Assembly (NCBI GenBank): GCA_018970325.1
Contig: JAGWWP010000014.1
Span: 1 to 47,140, forward strand
Direction of reading: 5' to 3'
Source: Cyanobacteria bacterium REEB446
GTDB lineage: Bacteria; Cyanobacteriota; Vampirovibrionia; LMEP-6097
Length of the DNA stretch: 47,140 nucleotides
The notes below the pieces were generated by a model. That model searched no databases. It saw only the letters and a program-made list of their open reading frames with translations, and was not told the DNA's origin. Of the stretch, positions 25,339 through 33,410 are shown piece after piece (the first letter of the stretch is position 1; each line of letters begins with the position of its first letter). The position numbers and the translations under genes were made by a program.

Positions 25339-25534
25339 GGCCTGCTCGCAAACTTCAATTTCGGCGTTTTCGTCGTCCTCATGATCCTCATGTAAGCTTG
25401 ATAAATCAAGCTTGTATTTCCGCTTGCTCGCATATGAGACTTGTCTCGCATGCTCGGCATCGCTGGAAATTACCCGTACACTGCGGTTACTCATGCTCCT
25501 CTGCCTTGAACTTATACGTTTGTGAGCAGTCCCT
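25337..25534. repeat. dispersed palindromic repeat, long composite copy
   Basis: Terminal inverted repeats AGGGCCTGCTCGCAAAC (25337-25353) and GTTTGTGAGCAGTCCCT (25518-25534) match at 15 of 17 positions. Inside is the repeat core CTTCAATTTCGGCGTTTTCG followed by TCGTCCTC. The right part resembles the right half of the copy at 29378. The left end overlaps the chaperonin TAG stop. A minus-strand open frame runs through it but looks like a by-product of the repeat. Confidence 0.7.
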
Positions 25535-25540
25535 AGTAAT

Positions 25541-25592
25541 ACCCTGCTCAACTCCATTTTCGGCGTTACTTTCGCTGTGCAGCAATCCTCTA
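25541..25592. repeat. dispersed palindromic repeat, short copy
   Basis: CCCTGCTCAACTCC, ATTTTCGGCG and the GCAGCAATCCT end resemble the other copies. It runs up to the feoB stop codon. With the preceding copy it fills the whole gap between the convergent chaperonin and feoB genes. Confidence 0.5.
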
Positions 25593-27527
25593 TAATATAA
25601 ACGGCAACACACGAGCTAAGATAGCTCCGATCCCTAAAGCTAGTATCCATGAGCTAACCCAAATACCCATAGCTATTTTTAGATTCTTTTCTTTAATCAT
25701 TACCGCCACCGTCGCAATACAAGGCACGAAAAGAGTTAGTACAACACAAACAGTGACTAGCTGAGCGGCACTAAGTGGTATTTCCATTAAACCAAAAGCA
25801 CCAAAGTCTCTCCGAATCATGCCTAGAATAAAACTCAAGGTAACTTCTTTCGGTAGTAACAGGACATCAGCCATAATGGGTTCAGCCCAATTAATAATAT
25901 TTTTTAAAATCCCCGTCACTTGTAAAACACTGACGACTAAAGCTGCAATAAAAAACGCTGGAATAGCTTCATTCATAAAAACCTTAGTGCGCTGTATCGT
26001 TTTCTGCATAAGGTTTTTAAAAATAGGTAATCTAATAGGTGGAATATCAGAAACGAAATGCCCGCATTCACCTGGTACTAATTTATTTAAAACCAAGCCA
26101 GTGAGAACAAAAACAAGAAATAAAGTCCCGCCCCAAATTAACCATGGCAAAAAGCCACCGATATTAGTCAAAAGCCCCTGTATTACGCCCAACTGAGCAG
26201 AGCAAGGAATAGTTAAACCAAGCAAGGCAATCGTAATCAGCTTTTCCTTCTTCGTTGATAAGAGCCTAGTCGTGACAGTCGCCATGGTAACACAGCCTCC
26301 ACCAAGAATCAGAGGAATTATAGCTCTACCATTCATTCCTAAACTAGAGAGAACCCCGTCTACTAAAACAGCTAAGCGTGGCAAATATCCAGAATCTTCT
26401 AAGAAAGCAAGACCTAGATAAAAACCAAATACCAAGGGTAACAAAAGAGCATAAAGATAAGTAATAGTAAGCGTTAACACACCATAATCACCCACAAGTA
26501 TAGTACCTAAGGCTCTAGCTGGATCAGTAAACAAAGTACTTGCCATGGAAGAACCATCATAAGGAAGCACAGAGCCGACTAAATTTCTCATAAAAGGCTC
26601 ATAGTAAGCCTTAAAGATACTATTTTCAAGGAAATCGACAGTAGTACCAGCGACAAAAACACCTAAAAATAAAAACAGAAAAGTATAAACCACTACTACT
26701 GCGGTAAAGGAACCTATTACTGGATTAAGAAACAAATCACCAAGTTTATCCATCCACGCAAACTGAATCTCAGAAACAGCTTCCCTCACAAGTTCATCAA
26801 CTTCACGATTACGGATATTATAAATTTCTTTGCGGCGCGATGTCGCATTTGAAGGTAAGACTATATCATTAGCTTTAGCAACTTCAGCATCAGCTTCTGC
26901 AATGAGCAAAGCAGAGGCCCTATCAAAAACCATCTCTAAGTAAGGAACACAGTAATTATCTACTTCCTTAGATATTCGGCCTGGCTTGAACTTAGCATTA
27001 TCAATAAAATGTAGTATGTGATTGCGCAGCTCTTCTAAACCTTCTCCCAGAGTTGCAGAACTTAATTCTACGTCTAAGCCTAGAGCCTGAGAAATAGCTT
27101 TTACTTTAACATTTATCTTATGCTTTTGAGCTTCATCATACTGATTAATTAAAACCAACATCGGCTTTCCCATATCCGCAAGCTGCTTAGTTAAAAATAA
27201 ATCACGTCCTAAAGATAAAGCTGAGACAACATTAATAATTAAATCCGCTTCAAGAATATAGTCACGAGTAACCGCCTCTTCTTCATGAAGATTCGATACA
27301 CTGTAAATTCCAGGCGTATCAATAATCTGAAAAGCATAACCAAAACTATGTTTTTCCGTCTCGGAAAGCTTTAAGTTTCCAATATTAACTTCAATAGTAG
27401 TACCAGCATAATTACTAACATCTACATAAGAACTGGTTAAATAGTTAAAAACTACTGATTTACCAACATTAGGATTACCAACCAGAGCGACTTTAATAGT
27501 TTTTTTTTCGCCCTTAATAAAACTCAT
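25590..27527 (-). CDS. feoB: ferrous iron transporter FeoB
   Basis: This 645-residue inner-membrane Fe(II) transporter has an N-terminal G domain. G1 is GNPNVGKS (17-24), the switch region NYAGTT (39-44), G3 DTPG (70-73), and G4 NQYD (128-131; NxxD kept). The C-terminal half is strongly hydrophobic, with the gate-like GGGCVTMATVTTRLLSTKKEK and IPCSAQLGVIQGLL segments and about eight or more membrane helices. It is somewhat shorter than most FeoB (about 700-770). ATG follows the feoA stop directly, so the two are co-translated. A Fur box lies ahead of feoA. Confidence 0.95.
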   Translation of the reverse strand: MSFIKGEKKTIKVALVGNPNVGKSVVFNYLTSSYVDVSNYAGTTIEVNIGNLKLSETEKHSFGYAFQIIDTPGIYSVSNLHEEEAVTRDYILEADLIINVVSALSLGRDLFLTKQLADMGKPMLVLINQYDEAQKHKINVKVKAISQALGLDVELSSATLGEGLEELRNHILHFIDNAKFKPGRISKEVDNYCVPYLEMVFDRASALLIAEADAEVAKANDIVLPSNATSRRKEIYNIRNREVDELVREAVSEIQFAWMDKLGDLFLNPVIGSFTAVVVVYTFLFLFLGVFVAGTTVDFLENSIFKAYYEPFMRNLVGSVLPYDGSSMASTLFTDPARALGTILVGDYGVLTLTITYLYALLLPLVFGFYLGLAFLEDSGYLPRLAVLVDGVLSSLGMNGRAIIPLILGGGCVTMATVTTRLLSTKKEKLITIALLGLTIPCSAQLGVIQGLLTNIGGFLPWLIWGGTLFLVFVLTGLVLNKLVPGECGHFVSDIPPIRLPIFKNLMQKTIQRTKVFMNEAIPAFFIAALVVSVLQVTGILKNIINWAEPIMADVLLLPKEVTLSFILGMIRRDFGAFGLMEIPLSAAQLVTVCVVLTLFVPCIATVAVMIKEKNLKIAMGIWVSSWILALGIGAILARVLPFIL

Positions 27528-27749
27528 CTACTTCACTGTAACTGAAATATTTTCAGCAAATCTATGGGTGATAGCGACCTGATTAAAAGCACGATCTTTT
27601 CTCAACACCACGGGGCCATAATAACTACGAGAGATACACTCCGCACTATCACCAGCTTTTATACCCAATGAAAATAGCCTGAGCTCTAGATCCTCTGGAA
27701 TAAAATCTATCTTAATACTTTGACCTGGTTTAACTTTACTAAGGTTCAT
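27528..27749 (-). CDS. feoA: FeoA, SH3-like partner of FeoB
   Basis: This 73-residue protein has the FeoA beta-barrel pattern (LSKVKPGQSIKIDFI, GIKAGDSAECISRS, GPVVLRKD, AITHRFAENISV). It modulates FeoB at the cytoplasmic face. It is the first gene of the feoAB operon and directly abuts feoB. Confidence 0.9.
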   Translation of the reverse strand: MNLSKVKPGQSIKIDFIPEDLELRLFSLGIKAGDSAECISRSYYGPVVLRKDRAFNQVAITHRFAENISVTVK

Positions 27750-27787
27750 AAATGATAAGAGATTTACTTAAGGAGATTAATTACTTT

Positions 27788-27825
27788 TGAGAATTATTCT
27801 CAAAAGTATCCTAGGTAAGATTATA
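27788..27825 (-). promoter_or_regulatory. feoAB promoter with Fur box
   Basis: TGAGAATTATTCTCA (27788-27802) is a perfect 7-1-7 inverted repeat within a 25-base palindrome (27783-27807). It differs from the classical Fur 7-1-7 motif TGATAATnATTATCA at one mirrored position per arm. A minus-strand -10 TATAAT lies at 27825-27820. The box therefore sits just downstream of the predicted start site, where bound Fur would block transcription when iron is plentiful. Confidence 0.75.
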
Positions 27826-27948
27826 CCAATTTATATTAATAAAACCCCATCAGAAAAATTAAAGCTTTATTTTAAAAAGAAAAACTGCCCCAATTAATTT
27901 GGCTTAAGTAAATCTGGTGAAAAATGACCCCTTGTATCTTTAAAATAG

Positions 27949-27970
27949 ATCTAACAAATAAATGTTAGAT
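27949..27970. other. small hairpin
   Basis: ATCTAACA (27949-27956) pairs perfectly with TGTTAGAT (27963-27970). It lies in the gene-poor stretch upstream of feoA; no role is evident. Confidence 0.35.
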
Positions 27971-27980
27971 TAGGAAAAGA

Positions 27981-28015
27981 AGATCGTGAGGCTCTTCTGG
28001 AGAGCCTCACGATCT
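27981..28015. terminator. strong GC-rich hairpin in a gene-poor stretch
   Basis: A perfect 15-bp stem (AGATCGTGAGGCTCT, 27981-27995, with 28001-28015) has a TCTGG loop. No convincing gene ends nearby, so it may be an orphan terminator or the edge of the decayed mobile element that follows. Confidence 0.5.
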
Positions 28016-28149
28016 AGATAAATTACTTTACCTGATCAAAACTGTGTAGTTTCATGCAGTTTTTCTTTTCATCCTTAAATTCGAACGATTGATTGAGCAG
28101 TAATTACTAGCTCGCATACAAGGAGGAATAATAAAATGAATAAGACCTA

Positions 28150-28230
28150 GACGTTCAGTTCATAGTTATGGAAGCAACTGGAGGTTACGAGAGCTTTGTA
28201 GCTAACAAAGATAGGTTTAAGATATTATGA
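28150..28230 (+). pseudogene. IS110-family transposase fragment
   Basis: The frame reads DVQFIVMEATGGYESFVANK and then stops at 28228-28230. VMEATGGYE is the signature around the second acidic region of the IS110 DEDD transposase. Upstream, a strong ribosome site (AAGGAGG, about 28121) precedes ATG 28136 in another frame that stops after four codons. Only about 26 codons remain, so the element is dead. The rest of the 27.8-28.4 kb stretch has no supportable gene. Confidence 0.5.
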
Positions 28231-28435
28231 ATGAAGGAAAGGATATGCGTTCTTGGTGAATATTCGATATGTAAAGCTAGAGGAAGCATTATTCGTCGTG
28301 GATTTTTTCAGAGAAAATCAGAACCAAACAGTATTTAAATTAATCTGCAAAGGAGTATCACAAGGATAACAGAAGCTTAATCAAAAAAATTTATCTTGGA
28401 ATCAGTGTAGGCGAAAAATAAAAGGAAACGTATAT

Positions 28436-28585
28436 ATGGAAATAACTAATAATGCACCAATTACTAAAGATGAGTTTAAAAACTCTCAAGCATCAAAATA
28501 CGCAGGTGAGGTACCTGAAGAAGAAAAACTAGAAAAAAGCCGTCAAGTAGACAGTCTCAGGGAAGAAATTCTCTCTGGGGAATAA
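28436..28585 (+). CDS. small 49-residue protein, weak FlgM-like C-terminus
   Basis: ATG at 28436 follows AAAGGAAA with usable spacing and encodes 49 charged residues beginning MEITNNAPITKDEF. The end, SRQVDSLREEILSGE, resembles the helix-turn of the anti-sigma-28 factor FlgM (pattern VxxLKxxIxxGxY). It stops right after that motif, whereas FlgM is usually 65-100 residues. It may be a short or truncated FlgM, or an unrelated small protein. Sigma-28-type promoters elsewhere in the window make the first idea worth testing. Confidence 0.4.
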   Translation: MEITNNAPITKDEFKNSQASKYAGEVPEEEKLEKSRQVDSLREEILSGE

Positions 28586-28596
28586 AATTTCATTGC

Positions 28597-28602
28597 TACA
28601 AT
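28597..28602 (+). promoter_or_regulatory. extended -10 box, predicted leaderless start
   Basis: TACAAT preceded by TGC (extended TGn -10) lies 7 bases before GTG 28610, the start of the small Cys-containing ORF. Confidence 0.45.
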
Positions 28603-28609
28603 AGTCATA

Positions 28610-28888
28610 GTGACAAGCGAACACACTAAAGTTACAAGCTGTTCCGTGACTGGCATGCCAATATGCAGGAGAATGTTCAACATGAACCTAGCTTTAGGTT
28701 ATACTGAAGAATTCTATTCTCTTAAAACTCTTGCAGAAAAGCATGACATGACTATGGAGACGATGTTCGATTTTTCACTAGATTATATCGAATCAAGAGA
28801 ATGTTTTCGTAAAGAATGGGACAAAATGCTAAATCCTAGCGAATGTCCATTACTAAATGACTGCGTAATTGATAAGTGTTTTAAGTAA
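28610..28888 (+). CDS. small hypothetical protein with six Cys
   Basis: This 92-residue protein is not recognised. It starts at GTG 28610, supported by the -10 box 7 bases upstream. Six cysteines fall in two groups: near the N-terminus (C11, C19) and towards the end (C62, C79, C85, C90; ECPLLNDCVIDKCFK). This might bind a metal or an iron-sulfur cluster. There is no signal peptide or membrane helix. The rfaE2-like gene starts 10 bases downstream of its stop. Confidence 0.6.
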   Translation: MTSEHTKVTSCSVTGMPICRRMFNMNLALGYTEEFYSLKTLAEKHDMTMETMFDFSLDYIESRECFRKEWDKMLNPSECPLLNDCVIDKCFK

Positions 28889-28898
28889 AATATTTAAT

Positions 28899-29372
28899 AT
28901 GATTATCAATACGGATCAAGATTTGGAAAAGTTTTTAAAGGAAAACTCACAGCCTCTAATTCTGACCAATGGCTGTTTTGACATTTTACATATAGGACAT
29001 CTTCGTTACCTACAAGCCTCCAAAGCTTTAGATTCACAGGCATTATTAATAGTGGGCTTAAACTCAGATAGCAGTGTTAAAAAACTCAAAGGTGATAAGC
29101 GTCCAATAAACTCTGAGCTTGAAAGAGCAGAACTACTACTTGGCTTAAAACCAGTAGATCACGTGATTATTTTCAGTGAAAGTACTGCTTCTAAACTGCT
29201 TTTAGCACTAAGACCGATTATCTATACAAAGGGTGGCGATTATGATTTAAATGATTATGAAAAATGCCCTGAATTTAAAATAGCGAATGAAATTAACTGT
29301 AAAATTATATTAATTAATTTTGAAAAAGGGTACTCTAGTACTAAATCTATCTCCCTTTTAGGTAGTAATTAA
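28899..29372 (+). CDS. rfaE2: heptose-1-phosphate adenylyltransferase-like (RfaE domain II)
   Basis: This 157-residue nucleotidyltransferase has TNGCFDILHIGHLRYLQ (HxGH), VGLNSDSSVKKLKGDKRP and TKGGDY. These are the hallmarks of the C-terminal domain of HldE/RfaE, which makes ADP-heptose for LPS. It stands alone without the kinase domain, as in split hldA/hldC systems. I chose ATG 28899, which gives the usual length; a TTG at 28869 would overlap the preceding gene. Confidence 0.88.
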   Translation: MIINTDQDLEKFLKENSQPLILTNGCFDILHIGHLRYLQASKALDSQALLIVGLNSDSSVKKLKGDKRPINSELERAELLLGLKPVDHVIIFSESTASKLLLALRPIIYTKGGDYDLNDYEKCPEFKIANEINCKIILINFEKGYSSTKSISLLGSN

Positions 29373-29373
29373 A

Positions 29374-31293
29374 ATGCATGAACTCATAGTAGACTGTGGT
29401 CATTCGTCCTCCTCAGCCTTGAATTTGTATACTCGGCAACAGTGCCCTAAAAGCAAAATCCTAAAATATATTTTAATAAGCTTAATCATGGCAAGCTTAT
29501 TTCCTTTAGCAGTTAAAGCTGCTATTACTGGCAGCTTAACACGGAACCCCATTTACTTAGATGAAAGTACTGATCTAATAATCGACTTAGATAACTCTGG
29601 GGAGGAGGCTCTTAAGTTTCCCCTACATACTAATAGCTACGATGTAGTAGGAAGACAAAGTAGCTCAAGCATCACTATAATAAATAATAAAGTTACACAG
29701 ACCAAGCAATTATCTTACACGCTACGATTCAAGAGATCTGGGACATTCACTCTTCCAATACAGTCTAGTATGAGCAATGACCCTAAAACTTTATTACAGA
29801 TCAAAGTCTTAGAAGCTTATCAACAAAGGAATAGCACAAACAACAACTCTAATCTTCTCAGAGATCAAGGGGCACCAAGCCAACTCAGGGAAACAAAACA
29901 AGAGACTCCTTTTGCAATTATTTCAGTAAATAAGGATAACCCTTTTCTTAATGAGCAAATTATCTTTAAATTGAAGATCTACCATAAAGGTACCTTAAGG
30001 CAAATACAGCTACCAGACTTTGATTTAAGTAATTTCATCTACAAAAGAGCAGAAAAAAGTAAAGAATACACAGAAAATTTAAAGGGAGAAGAGTATTTCG
30101 TTTATGAGTTACCCTATACACTATATCCAGTCAAAGCTGGAAAAGTCAGCGTCCCTGCAAGAGCAATTTTGGTGAGTGTTTTAAAAGAAAATGATACTAA
30201 TTTTGACCTTTTTGATCCATTTACTAATTTTAATAACAGCTTCAGTACTGAAATAGAGAAAAGTTTAAAAACGAATGCTTTAAATATAAACGTAAAAGCT
30301 CTGCCAACCCCAATACCTTCAGGCTTTAAAGGCTATATCGGCAATTTAAAAATCAATCATCGTTTAGCACAGGATTCAGCCACAAATGGTGAGCCATTGA
30401 GTATTTTCACAGAAATCTCTGGAGATGGCAATCCTAATAACCTAAACTTAAAAGAACTTTTCTTAAAATCAAGTGATTATAATATCTATCAAGATAAATC
30501 AAAAAAACAATCATTCCCTTTCTCTGGTAAGGAGCATTTTAGGATAAGCATCAGCAATGCTCTAATTCCAAACACTAAAAATAATTCATTAAAACTCAGC
30601 AGTACCCCTTTTACCATCTTCAATCCAGAAACTAGCAGATATGAGACGATCTCTAGCAAAGAATTTGATATCGAGATTCAAGAAAAAAAATTCAATTCAA
30701 ATATAAATAGCAAAGAGGAAGATAATCAAGCCGAAGAAGACAATCACATAGAAGATAAACCTGATAATGCTTCGGTAAGGAATCTCAGCAGCAATAAGCA
30801 GCCTCAAAAACTTAGTCACATTAAAAGCACTAGTATTCAGAATTATTCTCACACTTTATCAAACCCAAATCTCTTAATTCGCTTAGCCAGAGATTCTTAT
30901 TTCAATCTTTATCTTTTAGCCTTATTAATCATTCTAAATTTAATAGGTTACAGTACGAATATCCTCAGCATAATAGGCAAATTAGCTAAACAAAAGCATT
31001 ATGAAAAATTTCCTTTCAAAGAATATGAAAAATTTATTTTAAAAAATATGAATGTAAGTGATATTTCCAATAAAATTAAAAGCCTCTACTCTCAAATAGA
31101 TCTTGAACAAAATATTGAAAGTAAAGTCCCAGCTCTTGACCCCGAGCTATTTGAGGAGTTTAATAGATTTATTGAGAACACTGATAGGATTAATTACAGT
31201 ATAAAAGAAAACTTAGATACTGAACTTATCAGTAGTGATTTAAAAGAGAGAGCTCTAAAAATTTTAAAAGGCTTAAAGAGACTTTATGAATAA
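29374..31293 (+). CDS. batD: BatD-like membrane protein
   Basis: This 639-residue protein is of the BatD family (Bacteroides aerotolerance operon). It has a signal-type hydrophobic stretch at about 28-48, beta-rich extracytoplasmic domains (FAIISVNKDNPFLNEQIIFK, YTLYPVKAGKVSVPARAI), a membrane helix near 510-530 and a cytoplasmic tail. The first roughly 25 residues are encoded by a copy of the dispersed repeat. The only other early ATG (29488) would cut the hydrophobic segment in half. The native start was therefore probably replaced or extended by the repeat. It overlaps batE by 8 bases. Confidence 0.82.
   Translation: MHELIVDCGHSSSSALNLYTRQQCPKSKILKYILISLIMASLFPLAVKAAITGSLTRNPIYLDESTDLIIDLDNSGEEALKFPLHTNSYDVVGRQSSSSITIINNKVTQTKQLSYTLRFKRSGTFTLPIQSSMSNDPKTLLQIKVLEAYQQRNSTNNNSNLLRDQGAPSQLRETKQETPFAIISVNKDNPFLNEQIIFKLKIYHKGTLRQIQLPDFDLSNFIYKRAEKSKEYTENLKGEEYFVYELPYTLYPVKAGKVSVPARAILVSVLKENDTNFDLFDPFTNFNNSFSTEIEKSLKTNALNINVKALPTPIPSGFKGYIGNLKINHRLAQDSATNGEPLSIFTEISGDGNPNNLNLKELFLKSSDYNIYQDKSKKQSFPFSGKEHFRISISNALIPNTKNNSLKLSSTPFTIFNPETSRYETISSKEFDIEIQEKKFNSNINSKEEDNQAEEDNHIEDKPDNASVRNLSSNKQPQKLSHIKSTSIQNYSHTLSNPNLLIRLARDSYFNLYLLALLIILNLIGYSTNILSIIGKLAKQKHYEKFPFKEYEKFILKNMNVSDISNKIKSLYSQIDLEQNIESKVPALDPELFEEFNRFIENTDRINYSIKENLDTELISSDLKERALKILKGLKRLYE
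29378..29448. repeat. dispersed palindromic repeat, copy inside the batD reading frame
   Basis: TCGTCCTCCTCAGCCTTGAA, then TATACTCGGCAACAGTGCCCT, match the right halves of the copies at 25337 and 41922. The left part is diverged. It begins a few bases after the rfaE2 stop and is translated as the N-terminus of BatD. Confidence 0.6.
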
Positions 31294-31933
31294 TGAAAAG
31301 CTAAAGCAAGCAGAGGAATATTACCTAAATCAGGACTATATTCTAGCTTCAGATATTTATAAGAGCCTAGTTCAAGAAGAATCTGAGAATCCCTATCTTT
31401 TAATAAATTTAGCTAACACCCAATTTCACCAAAAGCAATATGCTAAAGCTTTAGCTCACTATTTTAAAGCTAAAACCATTATCCCCAGAGACAAAGAGTT
31501 AAACAATAATATTAACTATGCAATCCAAGAAATCAAAGCAAATAAACTTAAAGATATATACCCCGCAATGTTTTTTACAATTAGTGAATCACTGATACTT
31601 TTAATTGCCTTTAATTTACTATTTCTTATATTTAGAAAATCTAAATACACTATCCTAAAGTATTTATGCCTAGCACTATTGATCTTAAGCTTGAGCAATG
31701 CAGCTTATGTAACTTGGCTCACTAATTGTAAGAAATTTGCTTTTATAAATGTCACAAGCACTGAGACCTACGCTGGAAACGATACTAGCTATCCAGCAAT
31801 GTTTGAATTGTTCAAAGCACAGCCAATAGAAATATTAGAGAATAATGGATCTTGGGCGAAAATTAAATACGAAAACCAAATTGCTTGGCTTCAAAGTGAT
31901 AAATTTATAGCAGTAAGATCCGATGCCTTCTAA
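31286..31933 (+). CDS. batE: BatE-like TPR/SH3 membrane protein
   Basis: This 215-residue protein has an N-terminal TPR pair (about 1-85), two membrane helices (about 94-114 and 120-143) and a C-terminal bacterial SH3-like domain (about 150-212, ending NQIAWLQSDKFI). The order TPR-TM-TM-SH3 is that of BatE. It overlaps batD by 8 bases and hisH by 11, so all three are probably translated from one mRNA. BatABC, with AAA and VWA proteins, are not in the window. Confidence 0.8.
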   Translation: MNNEKLKQAEEYYLNQDYILASDIYKSLVQEESENPYLLINLANTQFHQKQYAKALAHYFKAKTIIPRDKELNNNINYAIQEIKANKLKDIYPAMFFTISESLILLIAFNLLFLIFRKSKYTILKYLCLALLILSLSNAAYVTWLTNCKKFAFINVTSTETYAGNDTSYPAMFELFKAQPIEILENNGSWAKIKYENQIAWLQSDKFIAVRSDAF

Positions 31934-32630
31934 TACTAAAATCTGCATAATTGACTACCAAGGTGGGGGAAACCTTTTCAGCTTGGAAAATTCCTTTACA
32001 CATCTAGGTGCTAGTACCTATAGAACTTCTGATCCAGATGAAATTAATAAAGCCGATAAAGTTATTTTCCCAGGTGTCGGTAGTTTCGCTAATGCCATGA
32101 ATCAAATTCATAAATTTAATTTAGCCGAGAGCATTATACAAAAAGCTACTTCAGGAGTGCCTTTCATGGGTATCTGTGTTGGCATGCAAGTTCTTTGTGC
32201 TTCTAGTTCAGAGAGCCCTATAGAGCATGGCATTGAAATAGTTGATGGTTTAAACGTCTTCGAGACGCACGTACGTAAATTTGATTTTTTAAAAATTCGC
32301 CAAGCCGAGACTGAAGAAAAAATTAAAATTCCACACATGGGCTGGAATCAAGTAACCTTGCCAGATAACAGTAAAAACCCCCTTTTTAAAGGCATAGAAA
32401 ATAGTAGCGATTTTTACTTCGTGCACAGCTATCGTGCCCACGCTAAAGATTTAAAAAACAACCAAAGCGTAGAAAAAAGATTTCCTAAGCTTGAATACGC
32501 GCTCACTAACTATATCGAAGATTTTATTAGCCATATCTGGAATGGTGAAAATTTATTCGCCTGCCAGTTTCATCCAGAAAAAAGCTCTGAAGCAGGACTT
32601 ACCTTCCTAAAAAACTTCATAAATCTCTAG
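31923..32630 (+). CDS. hisH: imidazole glycerol phosphate synthase, glutaminase subunit
   Basis: This 235-residue class I glutamine amidotransferase supplies ammonia to HisF in histidine synthesis. It shows IIDYQGGGNLFS, PGVGSFANAM, the nucleophile Cys85 in MGICVGMQ, PHMGWN, YFVHSYRA and the catalytic His/Glu in CQFHPEKS. It is slightly longer than usual (about 200-215), with an insert near 165-185. No other his gene is nearby. Confidence 0.94.
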   Translation: MPSNTKICIIDYQGGGNLFSLENSFTHLGASTYRTSDPDEINKADKVIFPGVGSFANAMNQIHKFNLAESIIQKATSGVPFMGICVGMQVLCASSSESPIEHGIEIVDGLNVFETHVRKFDFLKIRQAETEEKIKIPHMGWNQVTLPDNSKNPLFKGIENSSDFYFVHSYRAHAKDLKNNQSVEKRFPKLEYALTNYIEDFISHIWNGENLFACQFHPEKSSEAGLTFLKNFINL

Positions 32631-32678
32631 AGAGCGACACAGAACTACATTTTCTGCGTTTTCGGAATCTCGAAACTA
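32630..32678. repeat. dispersed palindromic repeat, short copy
   Basis: The core AGAACTACATTTTCTGCG then TTTTCGG lies exactly between the TAG stops of the convergent hisH and pyrH genes and overlaps both stop codons. Confidence 0.55.
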
Positions 32679-33398
32679 ATCTTTTTTAACGAGTGTTCCG
32701 ATTTCCATGCCATATACAAGGTCTCTAATCGCCCCAGGGCGAGCAAAATCAAAAACGGCGATAGGAATACTATTATCTCTGCATAATGCAATAGCAGAGG
32801 TATCCATAACTTTTAAATTTTTAGTAATAATATCGTCATAGGTTAAAGTATCAAATTTCTTAGCATCTGGATTAAGAGACGGATCATCATCATAAACCCC
32901 ATCCACACCATTTTTTGCCATTAAGAGTAAATCACAGTCCATCTCTGTAGCTCTCAGGGAAGCAGCTGTATCAGTCGTAAAGAAAGGATTACCAGTACCA
33001 GCACCAAATATAACTATCCTGCCTTTCTCTAAATGACGAGTCGCCCTTCTTCTGATATATGATTCCGCTATAGAATTCATCGTAAGAGCGCTCTGAACGC
33101 GAGTCGCTATACCTCTTTTTTCTAGAACACCCTGTAAAACTAAACAATTAATAACAGTAGCTAGCATACCGACATAATCAGCAGCAGCCCTATCCATGCC
33201 CAATTCAGCTGATTTCTGTAAGCCACGGAATATATTTCCACCACCAACAACTATACAGACCTGAACTCCAAGCCTAGAAACTAAATAAATTTCCTCTGCG
33301 ATTCTATCAATAATCTGTGGTGATATTCCTAAATGACCCTCACCAACTAAAGCTTCGCCACTTAGCTTAAGTAGTACTCTTCTATACTTAATTTCCAT
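32676..33398 (-). CDS. pyrH: UMP kinase
   Basis: This bacterial hexameric UMP kinase has about 240 residues. Seen are [54 protein letters not shown] and [17 protein letters not shown] at 33398 is the likely start (a TTG precedes it). It lies 12 bases downstream of rpoD, an unusual pairing since pyrH normally sits with tsf and frr. Confidence 0.96.
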   Translation of the reverse strand: MEIKYRRVLLKLSGEALVGEGHLGISPQIIDRIAEEIYLVSRLGVQVCIVVGGGNIFRGLQKSAELGMDRAAADYVGMLATVINCLVLQGVLEKRGIATRVQSALTMNSIAESYIRRRATRHLEKGRIVIFGAGTGNPFFTTDTAASLRATEMDCDLLLMAKNGVDGVYDDDPSLNPDAKKFDTLTYDDIITKNLKVMDTSAIALCRDNSIPIAVFDFARPGAIRDLVYGMEIGTLVKKD

Positions 33399-33410
33399 CA
33401 AAATTTTATT

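Noticed and set aside
25324-25650. Minus-strand ORF of 108 codons between the chaperonin and feoB genes
   Set aside because: It is made almost wholly of the repeat copies and overlaps the ends of both real genes; no protein family features.
28869-28898. TTG start for the rfaE2-like gene
   Set aside because: It would overlap the upstream gene and add ten residues not expected in the family; ATG 28899 gives the normal length.
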